A stretch of 64,000 bases of DNA from Brevundimonas sp. UBA5713 (GTDB lineage Bacteria; Pseudomonadota; Alphaproteobacteria; Caulobacterales; Caulobacteraceae), in contig NZ_DIGV01000028.1 in assembly GCF_002419815.1 (NCBI RefSeq), forward strand, positions 26,514-90,513, given 5' to 3'. The stretch's first letter is position 1. Each line of letters opens with the position of its first letter. The notes beneath the pieces were generated by a model. That model was not told the DNA's origin, ran no database searches, and saw only the letters and a list, made by a program, of their open reading frames with translations. A program made the translations under genes and the position numbers. Below are positions 44,522 to 52,682 of this stretch, piece after piece.

Positions 44522-44527
44522 GAGGGA

Positions 44528-45049
44528 TTATTGCTCGCCGCCGACAACCGGCGGGCGACGGATGGCAAAGTCGATGGTTTGGGCTTCGGCCTTATCAAAG
44601 GTCAGGGTGATCTTGGCGGTCTGGCCATCGACCAGAGGAGCCTTCAGACCCATCAGCATGATGTGGTTGCCGTGCGGCTTCAGCTCGGTGCGGACACCGG
44701 CGGGAAGGGCAAGGCCGTTGGCCAGATGGCTCATCTTCATCATGCCGTCTTCGTGCTTCATTTCGTGCACCTGCGCCATGTCGGCAAGGTCGGAGCTGAC
44801 GGACTTCAGCACATCATCTGCCGCAGAGGTGAGGATGACATAGCAGCCACCGGCCTTGGCACCGTTGGGCGTCGGGCGGCACCAGGCGTCCTCGACGGTC
44901 ATGCCGCCCGCAGTTTGCTCCACGGGAGCCTCGGTCGTGGCCACCGGGGCCTCGGTTGCCGGAACTTCGGCAGGGGTCTCGGCGGGCGGGTTACAGGCTG
45001 CGAGGGTCAGGGCCAGTGCGGCCATGGAGACGGAGAGAATCTTGGTCAT
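44528..45049 (-). CDS. Periplasmic copper chaperone, PCuAC domain lipoprotein
   Basis: A 173-residue protein with signal peptide ending in lipobox LAAC (MAALALTLAACNP), an Ala/Thr/Pro/Glu linker, then the PCuAC domain. The copper ligands of the family are visible as VHEMKHEDGMMKMSHL and, after about 20 residues, HGNHIMLMGLKAPL (H-M-H-M pattern). Such proteins hand Cu(I) to the CuA or CuB sites of cytochrome oxidase. It overlaps the DUF1775 gene by one base (TGATG) and ends the four-gene copper cassette. Confidence 0.93.
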   Translation of the reverse strand: MTKILSVSMAALALTLAACNPPAETPAEVPATEAPVATTEAPVEQTAGGMTVEDAWCRPTPNGAKAGGCYVILTSAADDVLKSVSSDLADMAQVHEMKHEDGMMKMSHLANGLALPAGVRTELKPHGNHIMLMGLKAPLVDGQTAKITLTFDKAEAQTIDFAIRRPPVVGGEQ

Positions 45050-45528
45050 CAGTGTTCGCCGTGGGGGATGGTGGCTGGATGAGGTTCAGCGGTGTCTAGC
45101 ACGCGCAGGACCGGTTGCGGATAGGCGGGGGCGTGACCGTCCCATCGGGAAGACGATGCGCCGCACGTCTGGATCGCGCTGAAAGGCAGGTCTTGAGCTT
45201 CGGATGGCAGCTTCATCAGCAGGCCGAAATCATCGAACTGATCATCGGGCAGATGGCCGGTCCAGGTGACGGCTCGCACACCGTTTTCATCATGGGCGGT
45301 GGTAATTTCCCAGCCCGCCTTGGGCTGGGGGCGCACCGAAACCTGAGACGGGATGGAGATGGTCAATGACGTGGTGGCCTGCCCCTGACAGCCGTGTCCG
45401 ATACGAAAGAAGGCTGCGTGATAGCTGCCCGCTTTGGCCGATTTTTGCGTCAGGGCCACATGGGCGTTGGCGGTCGTGGCCGACAGGGTGATGGCGGCCA
45501 TGCCGAGAGCGATGTAAAGCGTTTTCAT
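45049..45528 (-). CDS. YcnI-like DUF1775 copper-binding protein
   Basis: A 159-residue exported protein. After the signal peptide (MKTLYIALGMAAITLSATTANA) the mature chain begins HVALTQKSAKAGSYHAAFF, matching DUF1775, where an N-terminal histidine brace and a tryptophan bind Cu(II). The segment RIGHGCQGQATTSLTISIPS is also typical. It lacks the C-terminal membrane anchor of Bacillus YcnI. It lies between the TonB receptor (gap 12 bp) and PCuAC, consistent with periplasmic copper relay. Confidence 0.9.
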   Translation of the reverse strand: MKTLYIALGMAAITLSATTANAHVALTQKSAKAGSYHAAFFRIGHGCQGQATTSLTISIPSQVSVRPQPKAGWEITTAHDENGVRAVTWTGHLPDDQFDDFGLLMKLPSEAQDLPFSAIQTCGASSSRWDGHAPAYPQPVLRVLDTAEPHPATIPHGEH

Positions 45529-45540
45529 GTTCTCAGCTCC

Positions 45541-47613
45541 TTAATAGGACAGGCGCAGGCCGACGAAGACACTGCGACCATCGGCGGGCACTAAGACGGC
45601 GCTGGAGGCGCTGCGAGCATCGGTGATGGCTGACATTTCAGGCACATGGCGTTTGTCGGTCAGGTTGCGACCCTCGACATAGAGGCTGACGTGATCGGTC
45701 ACGTCCACCCCGCCGCTAAGACCCCAGACCACATAGGCGGGGGCCTTCATCGTATTGGCATAGTCGACGAAGGGCTTGCTGGCGCGCCATTCGACCGAGG
45801 GACGGATGAACAGGCCGCGCGGGCCGCGCCATGTAGCCTCGGTACGGATCTGGTGTTCGGGAATGACGGGCAGGCGGTTGTCGCCCCACACCGGATCACC
45901 GTCAAAGCGGAAATCACTCCATGTCCACACAGGACGGACAGTTAACCGGCCGCCCAGAACGGGCTCAGGCGCGGTCCATTCCAAAGACGCCTCCAGCCCT
46001 TGGTGGATCGTGTCGCCCGCATTGAAGATGGCGGCGGGCACCTCCGGAGAGACAGTAAAGTTCAGCATCTCGCCGGTCAGTTCGGCGCGGTACAGGGCGA
46101 CGTCCCAAGCGAGGTTATCGCGGCGTCCGCGCGTGCCGATCTCGGCAGTCCATGCCTTTTGCGGTTTAACGGGGACGAATTGAGGATAGGGGGCCTGAAC
46201 CAGAGCGCCAAAGTGCGGTGGCTCGACCGAGCGGGTAATGTTGGCAAACACCTGCGTGCCGCCCGCATCTTCCCACAGCACGCCAATGCGCGGTGCAATC
46301 CAGTCAAAATCGGTTTTGGCGTTATTGGCGGGGTTCAGGTGATCGCGATAGTTGCGCGTGGCGCGGCCATAGGTGGCTCCGCCGACCACAGCCAGTTCAT
46401 CGGTGACAAAGAGGCGGCCCTCTGCGAACAGGTCGCTAGAGGTGGCGGCCTGAAGACCGTCGGCGGTCTTGGCACCACGGCGGCCTGCCTGATTGACGAA
46501 GCGCAGGGCGTCCATCTCGCCATCGCGCCAGTTCAGACCCCAGAAGGCGTCGGCGCGTTTGCCCGCCACCATGCCGTTCCAGTCAAAACGGCCATAGAGC
46601 CCCCAAGTCTGGCTGTCCTGATCCACCACCTGAAAAATCGGGTGGTAAAGGTCTTTTTGCCAGCCCCAGATGGCGCCTTCGAAGAGCAGGGCATCGTCAA
46701 AGCGCCAGCGGGTCTGAAGCGCCAGCCGCTGCAACGAGACGTCGCGGGCGTTGTCACCCGCCAAGGCCGAAGCGGAGGCGCGGCGCGGCGTGTTCAGGGC
46801 CTGATCCAGCGTCAGTGAGCCTGCGATCTTTTGTTTGATGTCGGCGGCCTGACCGATCAGGCGCACTTCGCGGTCTTCGCCGAACTGATAGCCGAGGTTC
46901 AGCGTGCCGCGCAGCTGCTTGCCATTCTGGTGGTCGCGCCAGCCATCGCTTTGCATGGCGGTGGCTGCGGCGTAGACGTCCCAGCGATCAGCGGCGCGAG
47001 CGATCTCTGCGCGCACCCGATAGGTATCGGCGGTGCCGGCTTCCAGCTGGTAGAGGTTCTGGTGCACAGCGGTGCGGCCCGTAGGCGTCACCAGATTGAC
47101 AGCCCCGCCCAGCTGGGCCCCGCCAAAGCGCAGGGCGTTGCCACCCTTATAGACCTCGATATAGCGGCTGCTCTGGCTGTCGACGCCTTGGAAATCGGAG
47201 AAGCCGTCCGCGTCGGCAAAGGGGACACCGTCTTGGGCCAGTAGAACGCCGCGCTGGTGAAAGCCCTGACCAATGCCCGAGCCGCGGATCGACAGGCGCG
47301 ATTCCTCGCCATAACGGCGCTGGGCGGTGACACCGGCGACATTGCGCAGGGTGTCTGCAAAGCTCTGGGTGAAGCGGTCCGAATGGCTTTCTGCGGATAC
47401 GACCGCCACGGCCCCCGGCGTGCGTGACAGGCGGGCTCTAGCCTCGGCGGTGACGGCGGGGTCTTCGGGATTGCGGCGGGCGGTGACGATAATGGAATCG
47501 ACGGCTGTCGGGGTGTCGTTTGTCTCGGCCAGAGCCGCAGTGGACAAAAGGGCAGGGACCGCACAGGCGGCCATCAGCAGGGCGCGCGGCGCTGCCGGAA
47601 AAATTCTGGACAT
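45541..47613 (-). CDS. TonB-dependent receptor, YncD-like, probably for copper
   Basis: A 690-residue receptor from ATG 47613 (MSRIFPAAPRALLMAACAVPALL signal); upstream in-frame codons are less likely starts. The plug has DSIIVTARRNPEDPAVTAEAR, RLSIRGSGIGQGFHQRG, GVPFADADGFSDFQGVDSQ and IEVYKGGNALRFGGAQLGGAV, matching the YncD/FecA-like branch. The barrel ends VFVGLRLSY. Neighbouring DUF2946, DUF1775 and PCuAC genes are all copper-linked, which is the reason to propose a copper or copper-chelate ligand. Sequence alone does not prove the ligand. Confidence 0.88.
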   Translation of the reverse strand: MSRIFPAAPRALLMAACAVPALLSTAALAETNDTPTAVDSIIVTARRNPEDPAVTAEARARLSRTPGAVAVVSAESHSDRFTQSFADTLRNVAGVTAQRRYGEESRLSIRGSGIGQGFHQRGVLLAQDGVPFADADGFSDFQGVDSQSSRYIEVYKGGNALRFGGAQLGGAVNLVTPTGRTAVHQNLYQLEAGTADTYRVRAEIARAADRWDVYAAATAMQSDGWRDHQNGKQLRGTLNLGYQFGEDREVRLIGQAADIKQKIAGSLTLDQALNTPRRASASALAGDNARDVSLQRLALQTRWRFDDALLFEGAIWGWQKDLYHPIFQVVDQDSQTWGLYGRFDWNGMVAGKRADAFWGLNWRDGEMDALRFVNQAGRRGAKTADGLQAATSSDLFAEGRLFVTDELAVVGGATYGRATRNYRDHLNPANNAKTDFDWIAPRIGVLWEDAGGTQVFANITRSVEPPHFGALVQAPYPQFVPVKPQKAWTAEIGTRGRRDNLAWDVALYRAELTGEMLNFTVSPEVPAAIFNAGDTIHQGLEASLEWTAPEPVLGGRLTVRPVWTWSDFRFDGDPVWGDNRLPVIPEHQIRTEATWRGPRGLFIRPSVEWRASKPFVDYANTMKAPAYVVWGLSGGVDVTDHVSLYVEGRNLTDKRHVPEMSAITDARSASSAVLVPADGRSVFVGLRLSY

Positions 47614-47678
47614 GGATGGAATCCTGAAAACTGTATGACGACGCGCAAGCACAAAGGGCCGCGCGCGGGTGACATGTT

Positions 47679-48065
47679 TCAGGCGTGGGGTGGTGCGGTG
47701 GACGGTGGCCGTGGCGGACCACGCGCAGGCGGCGGGGCCGCAACAATGAACGGAACATAGGCCACCCGCGTCACCTTCAGCAGGCGCGGGGCGACATCGA
47801 GTACAGGTACAGGCGGCAGATCAGCCTGAAGTGGCATGATGCAGGCGGCGCATTTGGCTCCGACATCGTGCTTCAGCGGGCCATCGAAGCCACCGTTATG
47901 GATGGTTTGCAGCCCTTGGGTCGTACAGATGACAATGGGCTGGCCCGGCTGTGCAGCGGCCATGGCCGCGAACGGCATCAGCGTTCCGGTCACGATGGCA
48001 AACACCGCCGCCAGATGGGCGAGGGTGCGCGTCAGAGACCAGTTTTCAACCGAACAGCGGGACAC
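47679..48065 (-). CDS. DUF2946-type small exported protein of the copper cassette
   Basis: A 128-residue protein from GTG 48065; the frame stays open to a TTG at 48101 and neither start has a clear Shine-Dalgarno. A signal or anchor (TRTLAHLAAVFAIVTGTLMPFAAMA) is followed by CTTQGLQTI and CAACIMPLQADLPPVP, the Cys pair pattern of DUF2946 proteins that accompany copper genes. The C-terminus is Pro/Ala-rich (APPPARGPPRPPSTAPPHA). First gene of the copper cassette, 65 bp before the receptor. Confidence 0.68.
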   Translation of the reverse strand: MSRCSVENWSLTRTLAHLAAVFAIVTGTLMPFAAMAAAQPGQPIVICTTQGLQTIHNGGFDGPLKHDVGAKCAACIMPLQADLPPVPVLDVAPRLLKVTRVAYVPFIVAAPPPARGPPRPPSTAPPHA

Positions 48066-48175
48066 AAAAAGGGCTTCTATCGGGTCCGCCCGATGTTGCA
48101 AGCGGACATATGGCCTCGCTCGACAGATCGCGGGGGGTGTGTAAGCGTGCGATGGAAATAACTGCGGAGCCGATC

Positions 48176-49555
48176 ATGCATCAACGCTCAAGGCTGGTCA
48201 TCGCTGTGGCGCTGGCGTCGACGGTGTCTTTTTCGGCCGCTGTGGCCCAGCAGTTGGAGGGCGGAACCGGTGGGCCGGACCGATTGGCCCTGACCATCTA
48301 TAACCAGAACATTGCCTTGGTGGAGGATGTGCGCGGCTTGTCGATCAATGCGGGCCGTGTGCGTCAGGAATTTCCCGGCGTGTCGGCCTCCATCCGGCCC
48401 GAGACCGTCACCTTGTCTGGGCGCGGCCTTTCGGTGGTGGAGCAGAACTTTGACTACGACCTGCTGACGCCGTCCAAACTGATGCAGGGCGCGGTGGGCC
48501 AGACGGTGGGCGTGATCCGCACCAATCCGGGCAATGGTGCCCAGACGACCGAGCGGGCGCAGGTGCTGTCGGCCAATGAAGGCGTGGTGCTACAGATCGG
48601 CAACCGGATCGAGGTGCTGCGGGACGATGGTGCGCCGACGCGGGTGGTGTTTGACGGGGTGCCACCCAATTTGCGTCCGCGCCCGACCCTGAGTGTGACG
48701 CTGGATGCCGAGGGTAATCCTCGCCGCGATGTGACGCTCAACTATTTGACCAGCGGCCTACAGTGGAAGGCCGACTATGTGGCGCGCTTTGAAGAGAGCG
48801 CAGGCACGCTGGATTTGAATGGCTGGGTGACGATCACCAACAACTCCGGTTCGACCTTCGACAATGCCGTCACGCGCGTGGTGGCGGGCGATGTGAACGT
48901 GGCTGCCAACCAGCGCGGTAGGCAGCGTGGCGGCGGCACCGGAACAGGGGCAAATGCCCAAGGCGATGCGCACGTCTATCTGCTGCCCGAGCGGGTGACG
49001 GTGGCCAATAACCAGACCAAGCAGGTTGGCCTTTTGGACGTCAGCGCGGTTCCGGCCACCAAACGCTATCTGTTCCAGATGGGCGGTTTCGGCTCCTATG
49101 AGGAGGCACAGGCCGCCGATGTGGGTATATTGTTCCGCAGTGAGCCCGCGCTTCCCGCGGGTGTGATGCGCGTCTATGTGCGCGGCAGCGATGGCGAGCC
49201 GCGATTTATCGGCGAAGATCAGGTGGATCACTCTCCGGCGGGGTCGGACGTGGTGATCTCGACCGGTAAGGCCTTCGACATCACGGTCCAGCCGAGATTG
49301 GTGGCCAGTGAGCGGGTCAGTGACCGCCGGGCTGACCGTTATCGTACCCGCTATCAGATGGAATATCGCGTGCGTAACGCGACTGGTCAGCCTGTGACGG
49401 TGGAGGTGCGCCAACGCACCTATGGCCGCGATACCGAACTGAGCAACGAAAGCCTGAAAGGCGAGCTGACCGACGCCTATACCGCAACATGGAAGGTACC
49501 CGTGGCTGCCAATAGCGAGACGGTTCTGACTGCCACCATTACGACGGGCGGCTGA
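48176..49555 (+). CDS. DUF4139 exported protein (first of a tandem pair)
   Basis: A 459-residue protein from ATG 48176 with GGAGCC upstream. Signal peptide MHQRSRLVIAVALASTVSFSAAVAQQ. It has the DUF4139 pattern: LTIYNQNIALVEDVRGL, a middle block VTLNYLTSGLQWKADYVARFEES and the tail PVTVEVRQRTYGRDTELSNES. A Gly/Arg-rich insert (RGRQRGGGTGTGANAQG) interrupts the C-terminal half near residue 245. DUF4139 proteins are all-beta, secreted, and of unknown function. It diverges from the copper cassette over 110 bp and precedes a paralogue by 4 bp. Confidence 0.88.
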   Translation: MHQRSRLVIAVALASTVSFSAAVAQQLEGGTGGPDRLALTIYNQNIALVEDVRGLSINAGRVRQEFPGVSASIRPETVTLSGRGLSVVEQNFDYDLLTPSKLMQGAVGQTVGVIRTNPGNGAQTTERAQVLSANEGVVLQIGNRIEVLRDDGAPTRVVFDGVPPNLRPRPTLSVTLDAEGNPRRDVTLNYLTSGLQWKADYVARFEESAGTLDLNGWVTITNNSGSTFDNAVTRVVAGDVNVAANQRGRQRGGGTGTGANAQGDAHVYLLPERVTVANNQTKQVGLLDVSAVPATKRYLFQMGGFGSYEEAQAADVGILFRSEPALPAGVMRVYVRGSDGEPRFIGEDQVDHSPAGSDVVISTGKAFDITVQPRLVASERVSDRRADRYRTRYQMEYRVRNATGQPVTVEVRQRTYGRDTELSNESLKGELTDAYTATWKVPVAANSETVLTATITTGG

Positions 49556-49559
49556 TCCC

Positions 49560-51218
49560 ATGCGCTGGCTGAGCGCTATTTTGGCAGGGACCGTCGCATG
49601 GGCACCCATGGCGAGCGCAGCGTCGCTGGCGGCTTCGCAAGAGGTCGTGGCACCCCTTGCTAACGAATCTATCTCAGAGCGCCCCGATTCGGTGGCGTTG
49701 GTGGTTTATCGGGATCGTCCTGTAGACACCGCCTTTCTGATGCAGCAGTCGCGTCAGCGCTATAACAACCTTCAGACTATGGGCTTGGTCTTGGTGGTGG
49801 AGAAACGCACCATCGATGTGCCGCGTGGCGAGGCAATGGTGCGGTTCAAGGGGCTGGCGACCGGTATTGTACCCCACAGCGCAACGATTGAAGGCTTGCC
49901 TGCGGGCGTGCTGGAACAGAACGCCGACTATGATCTGATCTCTCCGGCTACCCTGTTGGAAAAAGCTGTCGGCGAGGCAGTCACCGTGTTGCGCACCAAT
50001 GCGGCCAATGGCGAGGTGGTTGAGGAACGTGGCGTGTTGCGGGCCGGAGGCCGCGGTACGGTGGTCCAAATCGGCGACCGCGTCGAAGCTCTGGACTGTA
50101 GCGGTCTGACCGAGCGGATTGTTTTTGAAACCGTACCCGAGGGCCTCGGGGCTACGCCAACACTGTCGATCAAGACCCGTGCTGCCGAGGCCGGGCGTCA
50201 CACGGTCACCTTGGCCTATCTGGCGACGGGGGTGCAGTGGAGCGCCGACTATGTGGCGCGGATGTCTGCCGACGACACGCTGGACCTACAAGGCTGGATC
50301 ACCATTTCGAACTTTGGCGGAACGGGTTTCAGCGATGCGCCCGTCGTCGTCGTGGCGGGCGATTTGGCGCGTCAGGAGGATACGCGCCCGATCGAGCTGC
50401 GCACCCGATATTCCCAGAACATGTGCTGGCCGCAGGGGCGCTCGCACCAAAATCTGCACAGCCCCAATAACGGTTACGGCGGGGCTCCGCCGCCGCCACC
50501 GCCGCCGGCTCCACATGCGCCATCACCTGTAGCGATGCGCGCTATGGCCGACGAAGTGGTCGTGACAGGCTCGCGTGTGAAGGCGCAGATGGAAGAGCTG
50601 GGGGACTATAAAGCCTATGTGCTGCCCCATCTGACCACGGTTGCGGCCAACCAGATGAAGCAGGTGCTGTTTCTGCACCAGCCGGGGGTGCGTTATCGGC
50701 GCGTAAACAGCTTTTGGGCGTCAAACGACACTGTCGAGGATGCGCCGACCTCGACCATTCTTATGGTGCGCAACCAGGAAGAAGACGGCTTGGGCCTGCC
50801 GGTGCCGCAAGGCAAGGCCAATATCATGATGAACGACCCGTCCGGCGTGATGTGGGGCGGGCAGGTCGAACTGAACGACACGCCTGTGGGCCTGCCCATC
50901 CGGTTGGAGATAGGTCTCGACACGGACGTACGGATCACGACCCAGAAAACGCAAGACACCGCCCGTGGCTCCGGCCCGCGCCGACGCAGCGTCGAATCTT
51001 ATGAGACCGTCGTGCGCAATCAATCGGACGAGACCGCCGCGGTAGAGATACTGGTGCCCGCCTATCTGGCCGAAGCCCCCGGTTTCCGCATCGACCGTCA
51101 AAGCCTGCGCAGTCAGGTCGATCCGGATCGCGGCGTGTATGTCTGGACGTTTGATGTGCCCGCCAATGGCGAGCGCACGCTGACCTATCGCTGGTCGTAT
51201 GATTCGCCTGAGGGCTGA
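49560..51218 (+). CDS. DUF4139 exported protein with TonB-box-like motif (second of a tandem pair)
   Basis: A 552-residue paralogue with signal peptide MRWLSAILAGTVAWAPMASA. The shared blocks are VTLAYLATGVQWSADYVARMS near 220 and QSDETAAVEILVPAYLAEAPG near 480. Where the first copy has a Gly/Arg insert, this one has a proline run (GAPPPPPPPAPHAPSP, about 309-324) and then DEVVVTGSR at 331-339, which reads like the TonB box and plug start of a TonB receptor. Four bp separate the genes, so they are co-transcribed. Confidence 0.88.
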   Translation: MRWLSAILAGTVAWAPMASAASLAASQEVVAPLANESISERPDSVALVVYRDRPVDTAFLMQQSRQRYNNLQTMGLVLVVEKRTIDVPRGEAMVRFKGLATGIVPHSATIEGLPAGVLEQNADYDLISPATLLEKAVGEAVTVLRTNAANGEVVEERGVLRAGGRGTVVQIGDRVEALDCSGLTERIVFETVPEGLGATPTLSIKTRAAEAGRHTVTLAYLATGVQWSADYVARMSADDTLDLQGWITISNFGGTGFSDAPVVVVAGDLARQEDTRPIELRTRYSQNMCWPQGRSHQNLHSPNNGYGGAPPPPPPPAPHAPSPVAMRAMADEVVVTGSRVKAQMEELGDYKAYVLPHLTTVAANQMKQVLFLHQPGVRYRRVNSFWASNDTVEDAPTSTILMVRNQEEDGLGLPVPQGKANIMMNDPSGVMWGGQVELNDTPVGLPIRLEIGLDTDVRITTQKTQDTARGSGPRRRSVESYETVVRNQSDETAAVEILVPAYLAEAPGFRIDRQSLRSQVDPDRGVYVWTFDVPANGERTLTYRWSYDSPEG

Positions 51219-51224
51219 TACGCC

Positions 51225-51830
51225 TTAGCCGCCGTTGGCCACCTGACGCGGGCTAAACTTCGGCGCAGGAGCCAGACGCATGACCTCGCCCTGATAACGC
51301 TCGTCATCGCCCTTGATGGCGAAGGGCAGGGCGTCGGCACAGGCTTGCAGCATGGCGTCCAGCCACGGCTGGTCGGCCTTGGCAAAATCACCCAGCACAT
51401 GGGTGTGCACCAGTTTCGGATCGCCGGGGTGGCCCACGCCCATACGTGCGCGGCGGAAATCGGCACCCAGATGCGCAATGGCGGAACGGATGCCGTTCTG
51501 GCCCGCAGCACCGCCGCCCTTTTTCATGCGAAAGCGACCGGGGGCCAGATCGATCTCGTCGTGGAAGACGATGATGTTGTCGACAGGCACCTTATAAAAA
51601 CGCGCGGCCTCGCCGATCGCGCGGCCGCTTTCGTTCATATAGGTCTGCGGCTTCATCAGCAGGACCTTTTCGCCCTCGATCTCGCCGTCCTGGATCTTGG
51701 ACTGGAACTTGGCCTTCTCGGGGCCAAAGCGCCAGCGGCGGGCGATTTCGTCAGCGGCCATAAAGCCGATGTTGTGGCGGTTCTTTTCGTACTTTGCGCC
51801 GGGGTTACCCAGCCCTGCGATGATAATCAT
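51225..51830 (-). CDS. pth: Peptidyl-tRNA hydrolase
   Basis: A 201-residue enzyme that recycles tRNA from stalled peptidyl-tRNA. Family motifs are IIIAGLGNPGAKYEKNRHNIGFM (the catalytic His is in RHN), LLMKPQTYMNESG, FHDEIDLAPGRFRMKKGGG and GHNG-equivalent GQNGIRSAIAHLG, all in place. The start follows a weak context. It lies downstream of rplY, the usual neighbour, but a strong terminator separates the two, so it probably has its own promoter. Confidence 0.96.
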   Translation of the reverse strand: MIIIAGLGNPGAKYEKNRHNIGFMAADEIARRWRFGPEKAKFQSKIQDGEIEGEKVLLMKPQTYMNESGRAIGEAARFYKVPVDNIIVFHDEIDLAPGRFRMKKGGGAAGQNGIRSAIAHLGADFRRARMGVGHPGDPKLVHTHVLGDFAKADQPWLDAMLQACADALPFAIKGDDERYQGEVMRLAPAPKFSPRQVANGG

Positions 51831-51862
51831 GATGGCTGTCTAGCGCTGAATGACGGGCAAAG

Positions 51863-51895
51863 AAAAGCCCCGCTGCGTTTCCACAGCGGGGCTTT
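51863..51895 (-). terminator. Intrinsic terminator between rplY and pth
   Basis: Arms AAAAGCCCCGCTG and CAGCGGGGCTTT. On the minus strand TTTTCTTTG follows. It would end rplY transcripts before pth. Confidence 0.88.
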
Positions 51896-51917
51896 GAACT
51901 TTGGTCGGCAGAAGCGA

Positions 51918-52529
51918 TTAGGCTTCAGCTTCGCCTTCAGCCGCTTCAGCTTCGTCTTCAGCGCCACCGGCCGAAGCCTTGACCGAAGCGATCATGAAGT
52001 CGCGGTCGGTGATGGTCGGCTGGGCGTCACCAGCGTTGGTGATGTCCGAGAAGCGGATGTTGGTGTCGATCTCGACCTTGGCCAGGTCGATGATGAAGGC
52101 TTCCGGCATTTGGTCCGGACGGATCATCACTTCAACTTCGTGACGAACGACTTCCAGCGTGCCGCCTTGACGGACGTACGGAGCTTCGTCGCCGTTGATG
52201 AACTGCACCGGCAGAGAAATCTTGACCGGAGCGGTGGTGTCGACGCGCATCAGGTCGAAGTGCATCGGACGATCCGAAACCGGATCGAAGTCCACGGTCT
52301 TGGCGATGACCGGCTGGGTCTCGTCGCCATACTTCAGGGTCACCAGGTGGCCCAGCAGTTTGCCGGTGTACAGCGACTTGCGGAATTCGCGCTCGCTGAC
52401 AGAAATAGCAACCGGGGCCTTATCGCCACCGTACAGGACGCCAGGAACGGCGCCGGCGCGACGCACTGCACGGGCGCTTCCGGTGCCCACGCCTTCGCGG
52501 ACGTCAACGTTCAGAATGATCTCGGCCAT
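51918..52529 (-). CDS. rplY: 50S ribosomal protein L25, long (CTC/TL5) form
   Basis: A 203-residue protein from ATG 52529 (MAEIILNVDVREGVGTGSAR). It binds 5S rRNA with its N-terminal L25 domain; a C-terminal TL5-type domain follows from about 95 (VPVQFINGDEAPYVRQGGTLE-like segment shown in part). The tail is acidic and low complexity (GGAEDEAEAAEGEAEA), common in alphaproteobacterial L25. Confidence 0.95.
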   Translation of the reverse strand: MAEIILNVDVREGVGTGSARAVRRAGAVPGVLYGGDKAPVAISVSEREFRKSLYTGKLLGHLVTLKYGDETQPVIAKTVDFDPVSDRPMHFDLMRVDTTAPVKISLPVQFINGDEAPYVRQGGTLEVVRHEVEVMIRPDQMPEAFIIDLAKVEIDTNIRFSDITNAGDAQPTITDRDFMIASVKASAGGAEDEAEAAEGEAEA

Positions 52530-52682
52530 CGGGCTCGCCTTCAATACAAGTAAACGCCTGCGCTGAACCGTTGCCCGCGCGGCGGGGTCATGAACCCATC
52601 GAATTCAAGAGGGCGGGCTATTACACGGAACAGGGGCGGTACGCAACCGCCCCTGCCTGTTTTTGCCTGCTTGGTGGTATCT

